From an uncultured bacterium (GTDB lineage: Bacteria > Cyanobacteriota > Vampirovibrionia > Gastranaerophilales > Gastranaerophilaceae), in assembly GCA_945833895.1 (NCBI GenBank), contig CAMAGQ010000067.1, forward strand, positions 1 to 8,727: a stretch of 8,727 nt of DNA. Reading direction: 5' to 3'. Made by a program: the position numbers and the translations under genes. A model generated the notes under the pieces. The model saw nothing but the letters and a program-made list of their open reading frames with translations. It had not been told where the DNA came from and searched no databases. Every line of letters begins with the position of its first letter. The first letter of the stretch is position 1. This document shows positions 1 through 6,691 of the stretch, one piece after another.

Positions 1-73
1 TTTTAACAATAATATTAAAATCCTATTAATAATTGATTTGATTTTTCGTTTTGTACACTATTATAAATTTATA

Positions 74-757
74 ATGAACAAAAATTCCATTGAATTAAAA
101 CGTAATATTGTTACTGTGCAGTTGCATGTGTTTTTTATTCAGGTGTTTGCGGCAGGCTGTGTGGCGTTTTTAATCTACTATATTGGCTTAAGGCACTGGG
201 ATAAAATTTTTCTGTCAGTTATGTTCGTTTTTGAAGTTATTGTGTTTTTGAAATTTTATTTTGACAATAAAAAATTTGTAAACTTTACGGAAAACGAAAT
301 CCAAATCTGCAAACCTCATAAAAAATCGGCCGTGGTTTTGGAAAGTTTTGCAGTCGATGCAATAAAAACCGTAGTTTGTGACGACAGGCGAAAAGTTATA
401 AAATTTTTGTATAACAACTGCCCTGAGAAATATTTTTTCAAGTTAAAATACGCAAGTTTAAGTGGGGAAGAGGTTTATTTCAAACTAAAGTCCGCCCTTT
501 GTAAGTCTTACCCGACAAAAACAGTAGCATGCCGTGATGAATATGTTGAAAAGTACCTCAAAGAAGAGGTTTTACCTGATTTTATTAAATCAAAATGCCA
601 TAGCGAATTGTGCGGAGCAATTGTGCTGCTGTTTTTTGAATTTATCCTTGCAATAATTCCGATAGGCTTGACCGTACTTTCTGTTATCTGGTCTTTCCTT
701 CGTCTTATTATACTTTTACTTCAAGGAATTGTTATTATTTTAAACTTGTTTGCGTAA
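74..757 (+). CDS. hypothetical membrane protein with hydrophobic ends
   Basis: I do not recognise the family. From the ATG at 74 the product is 227 residues. Two hydrophobic segments lie near the N-terminus (about 17-37 and 44-63). A Lys-rich polar region of about 115 residues follows (65-178), with alternating strand-like hydrophobic stretches such as residues 97-112. The C-terminus has a long hydrophobic block (about 180-226) that could hold two more membrane segments. This layout, membrane helices around a soluble domain, resembles small bacterial PH-like membrane proteins, but no motif proves it. An in-frame TTG at 38 would add 12 residues; neither start has a visible Shine-Dalgarno sequence, so I prefer the ATG. 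The last 23 bases overlap the 3' end of the convergent dxr gene. No terminator is seen between them. Confidence 0.6.
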   Translation: MNKNSIELKRNIVTVQLHVFFIQVFAAGCVAFLIYYIGLRHWDKIFLSVMFVFEVIVFLKFYFDNKKFVNFTENEIQICKPHKKSAVVLESFAVDAIKTVVCDDRRKVIKFLYNNCPEKYFFKLKYASLSGEEVYFKLKSALCKSYPTKTVACRDEYVEKYLKEEVLPDFIKSKCHSELCGAIVLLFFEFILAIIPIGLTVLSVIWSFLRLIILLLQGIVIILNLFA

Positions 758-1901
758 TTTTTTGTATCAATTCTTGGGTTTTTAGTCTGATTTCTTTATC
801 AATTGCAAAAATTTCATCAATATTCGGGCTTTTCACAGCGGAATGCTGTTCTAACATTGTTTCAACAATCGAATAAATGTCGTATAAGCGAATTTTACCG
901 TTTAGAAACGCAAAAACAGCCTCTTCATTTGCAGAATTTAGACAAACCGTTGCACTTCCACCGATTTTTCCTGTAGCGTACGCCATTTTTAGTGAAGGGA
1001 ATTTTCCAAAGTCAGGTTTTTCAAAATCAAGTCTTGCGATATCTGCAAAACTGAAACTCTTTGATTTAATCCCTTCAAACCGCTCTGGGTAAGTGATTGC
1101 GTATTGAATAGGAATATGCATGCTAGGCAGTCCTAACTGAGCAATCACGCTGCCGTCTTTATATTCAATCGCAGAATGGACGATACTTTGCGGGTGAACA
1201 ACAACATCAATATTATTATAATCCATATTGAATAAATGGTGAGCTTCAATGACCTCTAAACCTTTATTCATAAGCGTTGCAGAATCAACAGTAATCTTAC
1301 GTCCCATATTCCAGCGAGGGTGAGCAAGTGCTTCTGCCACTGTTGCCGATTTCATTTCTTCAACGCTTTTGCGAAGGAAAGGACCTCCGCTTGCGGTAAT
1401 TATAAGTTTATCAACTTGTGAAATATCTTTTATACATTGATGAATTGCACAATGTTCGCTATCGACGGGTACGATTTTAACTCCGTTTTCTTTTGCTTTT
1501 TGCATTACGATATCGCCAGCCATAACAAGCGTTTCTTTATTTGCCAGTGCTATTGCTATTTTATTCTCAATGGCTTTAAGTGTTGGTCTTAGCCCGATTT
1601 TACCCGATACTGCAACAAGTATAATATCGTTTTCGGTGTTTGAACAAATTTCTTCTAAACCTTCATTTCCGCATAAAACTTTAACTCCTGAAATTTCAGG
1701 TTTACGCGGGGCATTTTCACCTACACAAATGTATTTCGGTTTGAATTTTTTAGCCTGTTGTTCTAACAGGTCAACGTTGTTTCCGCCTGTTAAGGCGATA
1801 ATTTCAAATTTATCATCTAACTTTTCAATAACTTCAAGTGCTTGAGTTCCGATAGAACCGGTCGAGCCGAGTATGCTTATTTTTCTCTTATTTGTTTCCA
1901 T
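735..1901 (-). CDS. dxr: 1-deoxy-D-xylulose 5-phosphate reductoisomerase
   Basis: This is the cytosolic enzyme that converts 1-deoxy-D-xylulose 5-phosphate to 2-C-methyl-D-erythritol 4-phosphate with NADPH and a divalent metal, the first committed step of the MEP isoprenoid pathway and the target of fosmidomycin. The 388 residues match the usual family length (about 380-400). The NADPH-binding loop GSTGSIG is at 12-18 and ALANKETLVMAG at 118-129. The metal site is intact: D147 and E149 in PVDSEH, and E216 in MNKGLEVIEA. Substrate and flap residues include S171 (TASGGPF), H194 and W197 (HPRWNMGRK). HPQSIVHS (236-243) and GLPSM (257-261) are also present. The C-terminal helical domain is complete. 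The gene starts 12 bases after the kinase stop codon, with no clear Shine-Dalgarno sequence, so it is probably co-transcribed with the kinase. Its 3' end overlaps the convergent membrane-protein gene. Confidence 0.97.
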   Translation of the reverse strand: METNKRKISILGSTGSIGTQALEVIEKLDDKFEIIALTGGNNVDLLEQQAKKFKPKYICVGENAPRKPEISGVKVLCGNEGLEEICSNTENDIILVAVSGKIGLRPTLKAIENKIAIALANKETLVMAGDIVMQKAKENGVKIVPVDSEHCAIHQCIKDISQVDKLIITASGGPFLRKSVEEMKSATVAEALAHPRWNMGRKITVDSATLMNKGLEVIEAHHLFNMDYNNIDVVVHPQSIVHSAIEYKDGSVIAQLGLPSMHIPIQYAITYPERFEGIKSKSFSFADIARLDFEKPDFGKFPSLKMAYATGKIGGSATVCLNSANEEAVFAFLNGKIRLYDIYSIVETMLEQHSAVKSPNIDEIFAIDKEIRLKTQELIQKITQTSLK

Positions 1902-1913
1902 AATTTTATTATA

Positions 1914-3632
1914 TTACAAAAGTTCTTTTTGTACTGTTTGCCCTGAAACCGCCTCAGAACTTACAGGAATTGCAAAATGGAAACTTGAACCTTTATTTTC
2001 TTCACTGTCGCACCAGATTTTGCCGTTATGTGCTTCAATTAACTGTTTTGCAATAGGTAAACCTAATCCTGTTCCGCCGACTTTTCTATATAAAGAACTT
2101 TCAATTTGAGTAAATTTGTCAAACGCTTTTAATAAATCTTCTTCTTTAATCCCGATACCTTCATCAACAACGCTTACGACAACGTAATTTCCGTTGAGTT
2201 TATCCAGTTCTTCTTTAAAGTACGGATTTTTGATAATGTCATTTGAGTTTTTGATTTCTGATTTTATGGTGATGTTTTTGCCGTTCGGGGTGAATTTTAT
2301 CGCATTTGATACAAGGTTTGTAAGAACCTGCCCCAGACGCTGCGAATCTGCATAGATTTCAGGCAGTTTTTCTTCTTCTTGCGTTGATAACACTATATTA
2401 TGTTCTTTTGCAACACAGTCAAAATTTGCACGAACATTTTCAATAACGGTATGGATGTTCATCAATTTGTATTTGAAATCCATTTTGCCTGCTTCGATTT
2501 TGTTTATATCAAGAATGTCGTTGATTATGTTTGTAAGGTTTTCAACATTTCGTTTTGCCATGTTTACAAATTTAACCGCATTTTCTGTCAATTCTCCGCA
2601 TCTTCCGCTTGATAAGATGCTCAGGGCGTTTTTAACAGGTGTTAGCGGGGTTCTCAATTCGTGCGATACAATCGAAATAAAATCAGATTTTATACGTTCA
2701 AGTTTTTCTAATTTTTCGTTTTTGGTGATAATTTCATTGTACAAACCTGCACTTTTTAGCGGTAGTGAAACCTGTTGAACTATTGTTTGGAAATAGTTTG
2801 CATCGTCTGTTGTGAATGGTTTTTCTTTAAAAATTTCTATACATCCGAAGAAATTATCCCCTAAATCTATCGGAGCGAACATGTTATCGTATTCAAAAAT
2901 TGAAAATGTAAATTTGCTTGTCGGATTTTTTATGTATTTAACGATTTTCAAGTTCTTATCATCAATTTCAAACGGAATATTGTTATCGTTAAACAGAGAT
3001 TTGTAGTTTAAAATTGCACGAACTTTGAGTGCGTTTATTAACTCTTCCGAAATATCATACAGTGAATTTATAATCAGTACAGGTTCGTTTTCAAATCCGA
3101 AAGAAACCGTGCAGGTCAGGTCATAACTCAGTGATTTATCAAGACCTTCAAGCATATAGTTTATAAGTTTTTTAACATCAAGCGTTCCTGCAAACTGTGA
3201 ACTTGTATTGTATAAGACATTCAATTTGTACAAACTGTCCGCAAGCTCTCTGTTTTTTTCGGTAAGAGTGTCTGATTTATCCTTGTTTTTCATGTGCGAA
3301 TTTACAGTTGAAATTATCATTTCGCTTGAAAAACTTTTTGAAATAAATCCGTTGCAAAGTTTTGCAAGTTCGGGGTTACAGGAGTTGTCGTCAACGAGTA
3401 ATAATATCTGAACGTTTTCTATTTTATTTTTAATCTTTTTGACTGTCATTACAGCATTAATTGAGGTTATTGAATTGTCAATGATTATGATGTCGACAGG
3501 TTCAACTTCAATCAAATTATTTATTGTAATTGTATCTGCACACGAATAAAAAGTATATTCACATGCTTCAAAAAGATTTTTGTAATGTGAATAAATGTGG
3601 TTATTTTCTGAAATTAATAAAATTTTCCCCAT
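1914..3632 (-). CDS. soluble receiver-GAF-histidine kinase
   Basis: This is a predicted cytoplasmic sensor histidine kinase of 572 residues with no membrane segment. Residues 1-115 fold like a response-regulator receiver: D52 is the likely phosphoacceptor position and K99 the conserved lysine. The acidic pair after strand 1 is degraded (S8, E9) and V80 stands where Thr/Ser is usual, so phosphotransfer there may be weak or absent. About 130-297 looks like a GAF-type sensor domain, followed by a short coiled linker. HisKA holds the H-box SHELRTPL with H324. The HATPase domain has the N-box (N443 in VSNAIKFTP), G1 box DEGIGI (490-495), F-box FDKFTQ (504-509) and G2 box GGTGLGL (519-525), so the kinase core should be active. 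The partner regulator is not in the window. The gene lies directly upstream of dxr. The start has only a weak TGGGAA about 12 bases upstream. The ligand is unknown. Confidence 0.92.
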   Translation of the reverse strand: MGKILLISENNHIYSHYKNLFEACEYTFYSCADTITINNLIEVEPVDIIIIDNSITSINAVMTVKKIKNKIENVQILLLVDDNSCNPELAKLCNGFISKSFSSEMIISTVNSHMKNKDKSDTLTEKNRELADSLYKLNVLYNTSSQFAGTLDVKKLINYMLEGLDKSLSYDLTCTVSFGFENEPVLIINSLYDISEELINALKVRAILNYKSLFNDNNIPFEIDDKNLKIVKYIKNPTSKFTFSIFEYDNMFAPIDLGDNFFGCIEIFKEKPFTTDDANYFQTIVQQVSLPLKSAGLYNEIITKNEKLEKLERIKSDFISIVSHELRTPLTPVKNALSILSSGRCGELTENAVKFVNMAKRNVENLTNIINDILDINKIEAGKMDFKYKLMNIHTVIENVRANFDCVAKEHNIVLSTQEEEKLPEIYADSQRLGQVLTNLVSNAIKFTPNGKNITIKSEIKNSNDIIKNPYFKEELDKLNGNYVVVSVVDEGIGIKEEDLLKAFDKFTQIESSLYRKVGGTGLGLPIAKQLIEAHNGKIWCDSEENKGSSFHFAIPVSSEAVSGQTVQKELL

Positions 3633-3703
3633 ACAATTATTTTATTCCCAGTAAAAAAAAATGCAAGTTAGTTACAAATGAGAGTAAGTTTTTACGAGTT
3701 GTC

Positions 3704-3739
3704 AAGTCCGTATTTTTACATACGTAAAAATACGGACTT
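3704..3739. repeat. perfect 16-bp inverted repeat, 4-base loop
   Basis: The left arm AAGTCCGTATTTTTAC (3704-3719) and its exact reverse complement (3724-3739) flank the loop ATAC. A T-rich run follows on the plus strand (3740-3749), as in an intrinsic terminator reading rightwards. However, no plus-strand gene lies between here and 757. On the minus strand, the left end overlaps by two bases a TTGACA (3705 to 3700) that could be the -35 of the kinase promoter, although I find no convincing -10 at the right spacing. It may therefore be an operator, a terminator insulating the phage region, or part of an integration site. Confidence 0.75.
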
Positions 3740-3833
3740 TTATTTTTTCTCAAAACGGCTATACTTGTTATGTAATCGGTTAAGACTCACACCCAAAGAT
3801 GGTAAGGTTGTTTGCCGAATCTCGCAAAGGAGA

Positions 3834-3838
3834 GGGAG
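3834..3838 (+). promoter_or_regulatory. Shine-Dalgarno deciding the start at 3847
   Basis: GGGAG ends eight bases before the ATG at 3847, and a second purine-rich core (AAGGAG, 3827-3832) lies just upstream. The alternative in-frame ATG at 3799 has no such sequence, which favours the shorter protein. Confidence 0.6.
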
Positions 3839-3846
3839 TTTATTTT

Positions 3847-4200
3847 ATGGGATATCTTCATTGCTGCGGGAGTTTGCATAAAACAAGAACTTTTATGCTT
3901 GTTCCTGCAGGAGATTTTGTGCTTTGTGAATTGGATGTTTTAACGCAATGTCCGATATGCGGGCATTATGTAGTTCAGTTAACAAGAATTGACGAAAATA
4001 ATAATATTTCGACAATCAGGTTAACAAACAAAAAAGCAAGAAAATTTTTTGACAAATTAAAATCTAAAATTATATACGAAGAGAAAATTTACGATTATTC
4101 AAAAATTTGTCATTCGTCATTTTATTTGAACTACAACGAGTACGGGGTTAAAAAGAGATGTTATTCAAATATTTCTAACTTAAAACTGGGAAAATTTTAG
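3847..4200 (+). CDS. small Cys-rich protein with CPICGH motif
   Basis: The product is 117 residues from the ATG at 3847; an in-frame ATG at 3799 would add 16 residues but lacks a ribosome-binding site. Possible metal ligands are C6, C7 and H11 near the N-terminus, C35, C38 and H40 in CPICGH, and C88 and C105 further on, so a zinc-ribbon-like knuckle is plausible though not a classical four-cysteine one. The region after it (43-62, VQLTRIDENNNISTIRLTNK) looks like a beta hairpin. The C-terminal half is basic and rich in Lys, Tyr and Ser. There is no signal peptide or membrane segment. I do not recognise a function. It is the first phage-side gene and is separated from the following operon by a terminator-like hairpin, so it is probably transcribed on its own. 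Confidence 0.68.
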   Translation: MGYLHCCGSLHKTRTFMLVPAGDFVLCELDVLTQCPICGHYVVQLTRIDENNNISTIRLTNKKARKFFDKLKSKIIYEEKIYDYSKICHSSFYLNYNEYGVKKRCYSNISNLKLGKF

Positions 4201-4255
4201 AACTGTTATACTTCCCCTATTATCTTCACTCACTTGTGGATGGTGATATGACACC

Positions 4256-4312
4256 AAGGAGGGGGATTTCCTTTCTTTTACGTTTTATAACGTATTATCC
4301 TCCTCTTTTTAT
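4256..4312 (+). terminator. branched terminator-like hairpin
   Basis: The outer stem pairs AAGGAGGGGGAT (4256-4267) with ATCCTCCTCTTT (4297-4308), 12 pairs with two G-U. It is followed by more T residues (to 4310). Inside the loop a second perfect hairpin pairs TACGTT (4279-4284) with AACGTA (4289-4294) around TTAT. It fits the end of the transcript from the Cys-rich gene, 56 bases past its stop codon. The long loop makes it less typical than a simple intrinsic terminator. The AAGGAGG inside the left arm resembles a Shine-Dalgarno sequence, but no credible gene follows it. Confidence 0.6.
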
Positions 4313-4395
4313 TAAAAACGGAAATATTATTAAAAAACCTTGTGAAAATTAATGTAAGATTATTACAGGAATTTTGATAATAGAGGTTCAAGGAA

Positions 4396-4602
4396 ATGAA
4401 GTTATCCCCTACGAAACATAAAATCTTGACCCTTGTAGCTCAGGGGTACTCGGATAAAGAGATAGGTTGTATGTTAAAGATGTCTGTAAGAACTGTTCAA
4501 ACTCATATCTCTTACATTATGGCGAAATTAAGAGCCAGAAACAGAACGCATGCTGTTGTTTTGTATTTAAGTTCAAATCCGAATTGGAAAATACTTGTAT
4601 GA
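4396..4602 (+). CDS. stand-alone LuxR/GerE-type DNA-binding protein
   Basis: This 68-residue protein is almost entirely a LuxR C-terminal helix-turn-helix domain (about residues 3-60). LSPTKHKILTLVAQGYSDKE corresponds to the first helices and the family's 'GxSxKEI' turn. VRTVQTHISYIMAKL is the recognition helix and the following helix, and RNRTHAVVLYL is the closing dimer helix. There is no receiver or ligand-binding domain, so it resembles GerE itself: regulation would come from its own expression level or from partners. It heads an operon: its stop codon overlaps the next gene's Shine-Dalgarno region and the amidase starts six bases later. AGAGG at 4382-4386 and AAGGA at 4390-4394 precede the ATG. 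A GATAAT at 4376-4381 could be a -10, but no matching -35 is seen. A late-gene activator role is an inference. Confidence 0.82.
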   Translation: MKLSPTKHKILTLVAQGYSDKEIGCMLKMSVRTVQTHISYIMAKLRARNRTHAVVLYLSSNPNWKILV

Positions 4603-4608
4603 GGAAAA

Positions 4609-5100
4609 ATGATTAAAAGAATAATTTTACACTGGAGTGCCGGCAGGCATTATCCGACAAATTTTGAAAAGAATTACTATCATTATTTAGTTGATAAAGA
4701 CGGTCATATTTATAGCGGAAGGTATGTTCCTGAGGATAATTCGGACTGTACGGACGGGAAATATGCAGCACATACGGGAGGCGGAAACACCGGTTCTATA
4801 GGAGTTTGTATGTGCGGAATGTACGGTTATAAATCGCCAAAACATCAAGGAGATTTTCCGATTTCGGCTGTTCAATTTGAGGCTTGTATGAAGTTCACAG
4901 CCGAACTTTGTAAAAAATATAACATCAAAATATCACAAGATACCGTGCTTACTCATTACGAATTCGGGTGTTCTCATCCGAATTCTTCAAGTTCAGGAAA
5001 AATTGATATAACTTATATTCCTCCCTATTCATGGGTTGGCAAGAATGATGTCGGCAGTTTTATTCGTTCAAAAGTCCGTTGGTACAAAGAAAAAATATAA
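4609..5100 (+). CDS. N-acetylmuramoyl-L-alanine amidase (phage lysin)
   Basis: This is a zinc amidase of the Amidase_2/PGRP (T7 lysozyme) fold, predicted to cut the bond between N-acetylmuramic acid and the L-Ala of the peptidoglycan stem. The 163 residues form a single catalytic domain. Zinc ligands are predicted as H8 (ILHWSAG), H116 (LTHYEFG) and D133 (GKIDI). YHYLVDKDG (24-32) and AAHTGGGNTGSIGVCMCG (53-70) are hallmark segments, with Y24 near the T7 catalytic tyrosine position. There is no signal peptide and no separate wall-binding domain, so export would need a holin or virion delivery. A GAGG sequence (4601-4604) precedes the ATG at good spacing. The gene lies between the LuxR-type gene (six bases) and the nozzle-like gene (12 bases). 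It could serve as endolysin at release or as a virion-carried wall hydrolase at entry. Confidence 0.88.
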   Translation: MIKRIILHWSAGRHYPTNFEKNYYHYLVDKDGHIYSGRYVPEDNSDCTDGKYAAHTGGGNTGSIGVCMCGMYGYKSPKHQGDFPISAVQFEACMKFTAELCKKYNIKISQDTVLTHYEFGCSHPNSSSSGKIDITYIPPYSWVGKNDVGSFIRSKVRWYKEKI

Positions 5101-5112
5101 GAGGTATTTATT

Positions 5113-6633
5113 ATGGAAGTAAATTATTTTGACTTGTCAGGTGGTATAAATCAGGCAACAACTAAGGTTGAACTGGGGTTAAATCCAAAAAGAATATGCT
5201 GGTCTGATTCCAAAAATATTGAAATATATGAGAATAAAGGCTTAATAAAACAAAAAGGGAACACTGTAATTGCAACGCTTCCTGTTTCTGAAAAAATTAT
5301 CGGAATGTGTGAACTTGAATCTGATAATTTATTCAAACTGGTTATTGTGACAGAGTCAGGCAAATTATACATATATTCTGATGTGAACGGAAGTTTGAAA
5401 CTTTTGAATAAAACTTTAACAGGTAAAAAGATACTTTTTGCACAATTTTTACGAGGAATTATCGTAGCGACGGATTCTGATGCAATGTTTTATATCAAAG
5501 ATAATGTGAATTATGATATAGTATCTTGCAATCTTACGGATAGTTCAAACAATACAATTCATCCTGAGAGTATATCTGTTTATAAAGGCAGGGTCTGGTG
5601 CAGCAAGGGGTCTACAATATATTATTCGGCACTTGGAAGTTACAGCGACTTCAAAACCCAAAATGATGCGGGTTATATAAGTGATTTCCACACGGATACC
5701 TCGGATGTTACCACAATGCACACGTATAAAGATTATCTTGCGATTTACAAAAAAGAACGAGTTTATCTTTTATCGGGAACAAGTCCGAGTGATTTTTCAA
5801 TCACGCTGTTTGCGGACAAGGGTACGAATGCAAAAAATTCTATTGTCAATGTTGATAATAAACAGTATTTCCTGAGTAACGGAATTTACGCACTTGAACA
5901 GGTCGGAGAATTAAATCAAATCCGTTTGGGTTCGGAGATTTCAACAAATATAAGAGAAGAATTTAAGAAATTTGATACAACAAGAATGAGTGAAACCATT
6001 GTTTTGCACTATCCTGATTGTAATCAGATGTGGTTTTTCTTCCCTTATTTAGATGACGATTATTTCCACACAATCTGGATAAACGATTATGTAAACAGAG
6101 CGTGGTTCAAACGAGAACTGCCGCAAAATATTACGTGTGCTTGTATATTTCATTCAAATATTGTCAGTGCGGACTCCGTCGGCAAAATTTATCGTGAAAA
6201 TTACGGTACAACTTTTGACGGCACCGGTATTAAATTTATGTGGAAGTCCCCGTTTCTTGCTCTCGGGGACGTATCGACCAGAAAAATTATAGAGGAATTT
6301 TATTTCTTGCTGGATGATATTCAGGATAATAAATTCAACGTTTCGATATACAAAGATTACGACAGCGAGTACAGGGACGGTTCGGAATTAATATATTCTC
6401 AGCACTTAAATCACTTTTTGTGGGCTGATGAAAATTCTCCCGACACCTTGCAGTATAAATGGTATGACAACGAAAGCGACATGCCTGTATGGGCAATAGG
6501 TTCAAATTCTATCGAAAAAGCAGATATTGACGGTAGTAATTACTCAATACAAATTTGTATTGAAGGTAATGAAATTACCGATAACTGTGCAATTATCGGG
6601 CTGCAATTCAGAGAAATTTACACAGAAAAATAA
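5113..6633 (+). CDS. podovirus tail nozzle-like beta-propeller protein
   Basis: This 506-residue protein has the pattern of the nozzle or stabilisation proteins that close the portal-adaptor channel in short-tailed phages (T7 gp12 type). It opens with a DLSGGIN segment (7-13), common at the start of such proteins. Repeating strand-turn units follow, as in a beta-propeller: a KGL...KGN region (42-50), YKGRVWCSKGSTIYYSA (157-173) followed by YSDF, YLAIYKKERVYLLSG (208-222), FLSNGIYAL (253-261), and a Trp-rich NQMWFFFPYL segment (304-313). There is no signal peptide or membrane segment. AAGAGGT (5099-5105) overlaps the amidase stop codon and serves as the ribosome-binding site. The assignment rests on pattern and context, not on a unique motif; a tail-spike or other structural protein remains possible. 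Its place before the capsid gene is unusual. Confidence 0.6.
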   Translation: MEVNYFDLSGGINQATTKVELGLNPKRICWSDSKNIEIYENKGLIKQKGNTVIATLPVSEKIIGMCELESDNLFKLVIVTESGKLYIYSDVNGSLKLLNKTLTGKKILFAQFLRGIIVATDSDAMFYIKDNVNYDIVSCNLTDSSNNTIHPESISVYKGRVWCSKGSTIYYSALGSYSDFKTQNDAGYISDFHTDTSDVTTMHTYKDYLAIYKKERVYLLSGTSPSDFSITLFADKGTNAKNSIVNVDNKQYFLSNGIYALEQVGELNQIRLGSEISTNIREEFKKFDTTRMSETIVLHYPDCNQMWFFFPYLDDDYFHTIWINDYVNRAWFKRELPQNITCACIFHSNIVSADSVGKIYRENYGTTFDGTGIKFMWKSPFLALGDVSTRKIIEEFYFLLDDIQDNKFNVSIYKDYDSEYRDGSELIYSQHLNHFLWADENSPDTLQYKWYDNESDMPVWAIGSNSIEKADIDGSNYSIQICIEGNEITDNCAIIGLQFREIYTEK

Positions 6634-6691
6634 AAAATTCACCACTCAAAAAATATAGTTAGTAGTTATTAGACAAACGAAAGGACAAAAA

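Noticed and set aside
3677..3705. Sigma-70 promoter for the kinase on the minus strand, with TTGACA at 3705 to 3700
   Set aside because: The -35 is perfect, but no sequence 16-18 bases further on resembles TATAAT (only about two of six bases match), so I do not annotate a promoter.
3760..3776. Possible -10 elements TATACT (3760-3765) and TGTAAT (3771-3776) for the Cys-rich gene
   Set aside because: Neither has a recognisable -35 at normal spacing, and such hexamers are common in AT-rich DNA.
3799..3846. Upstream ATG that would extend the Cys-rich protein by 16 residues
   Set aside because: No Shine-Dalgarno precedes 3799, whereas a strong one precedes 3847.
4248..4352. A 34-codon open frame starting ATG at 4248
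   Set aside because: It has no ribosome-binding site, covers the terminator-like hairpin and encodes a peptide with no recognisable features.
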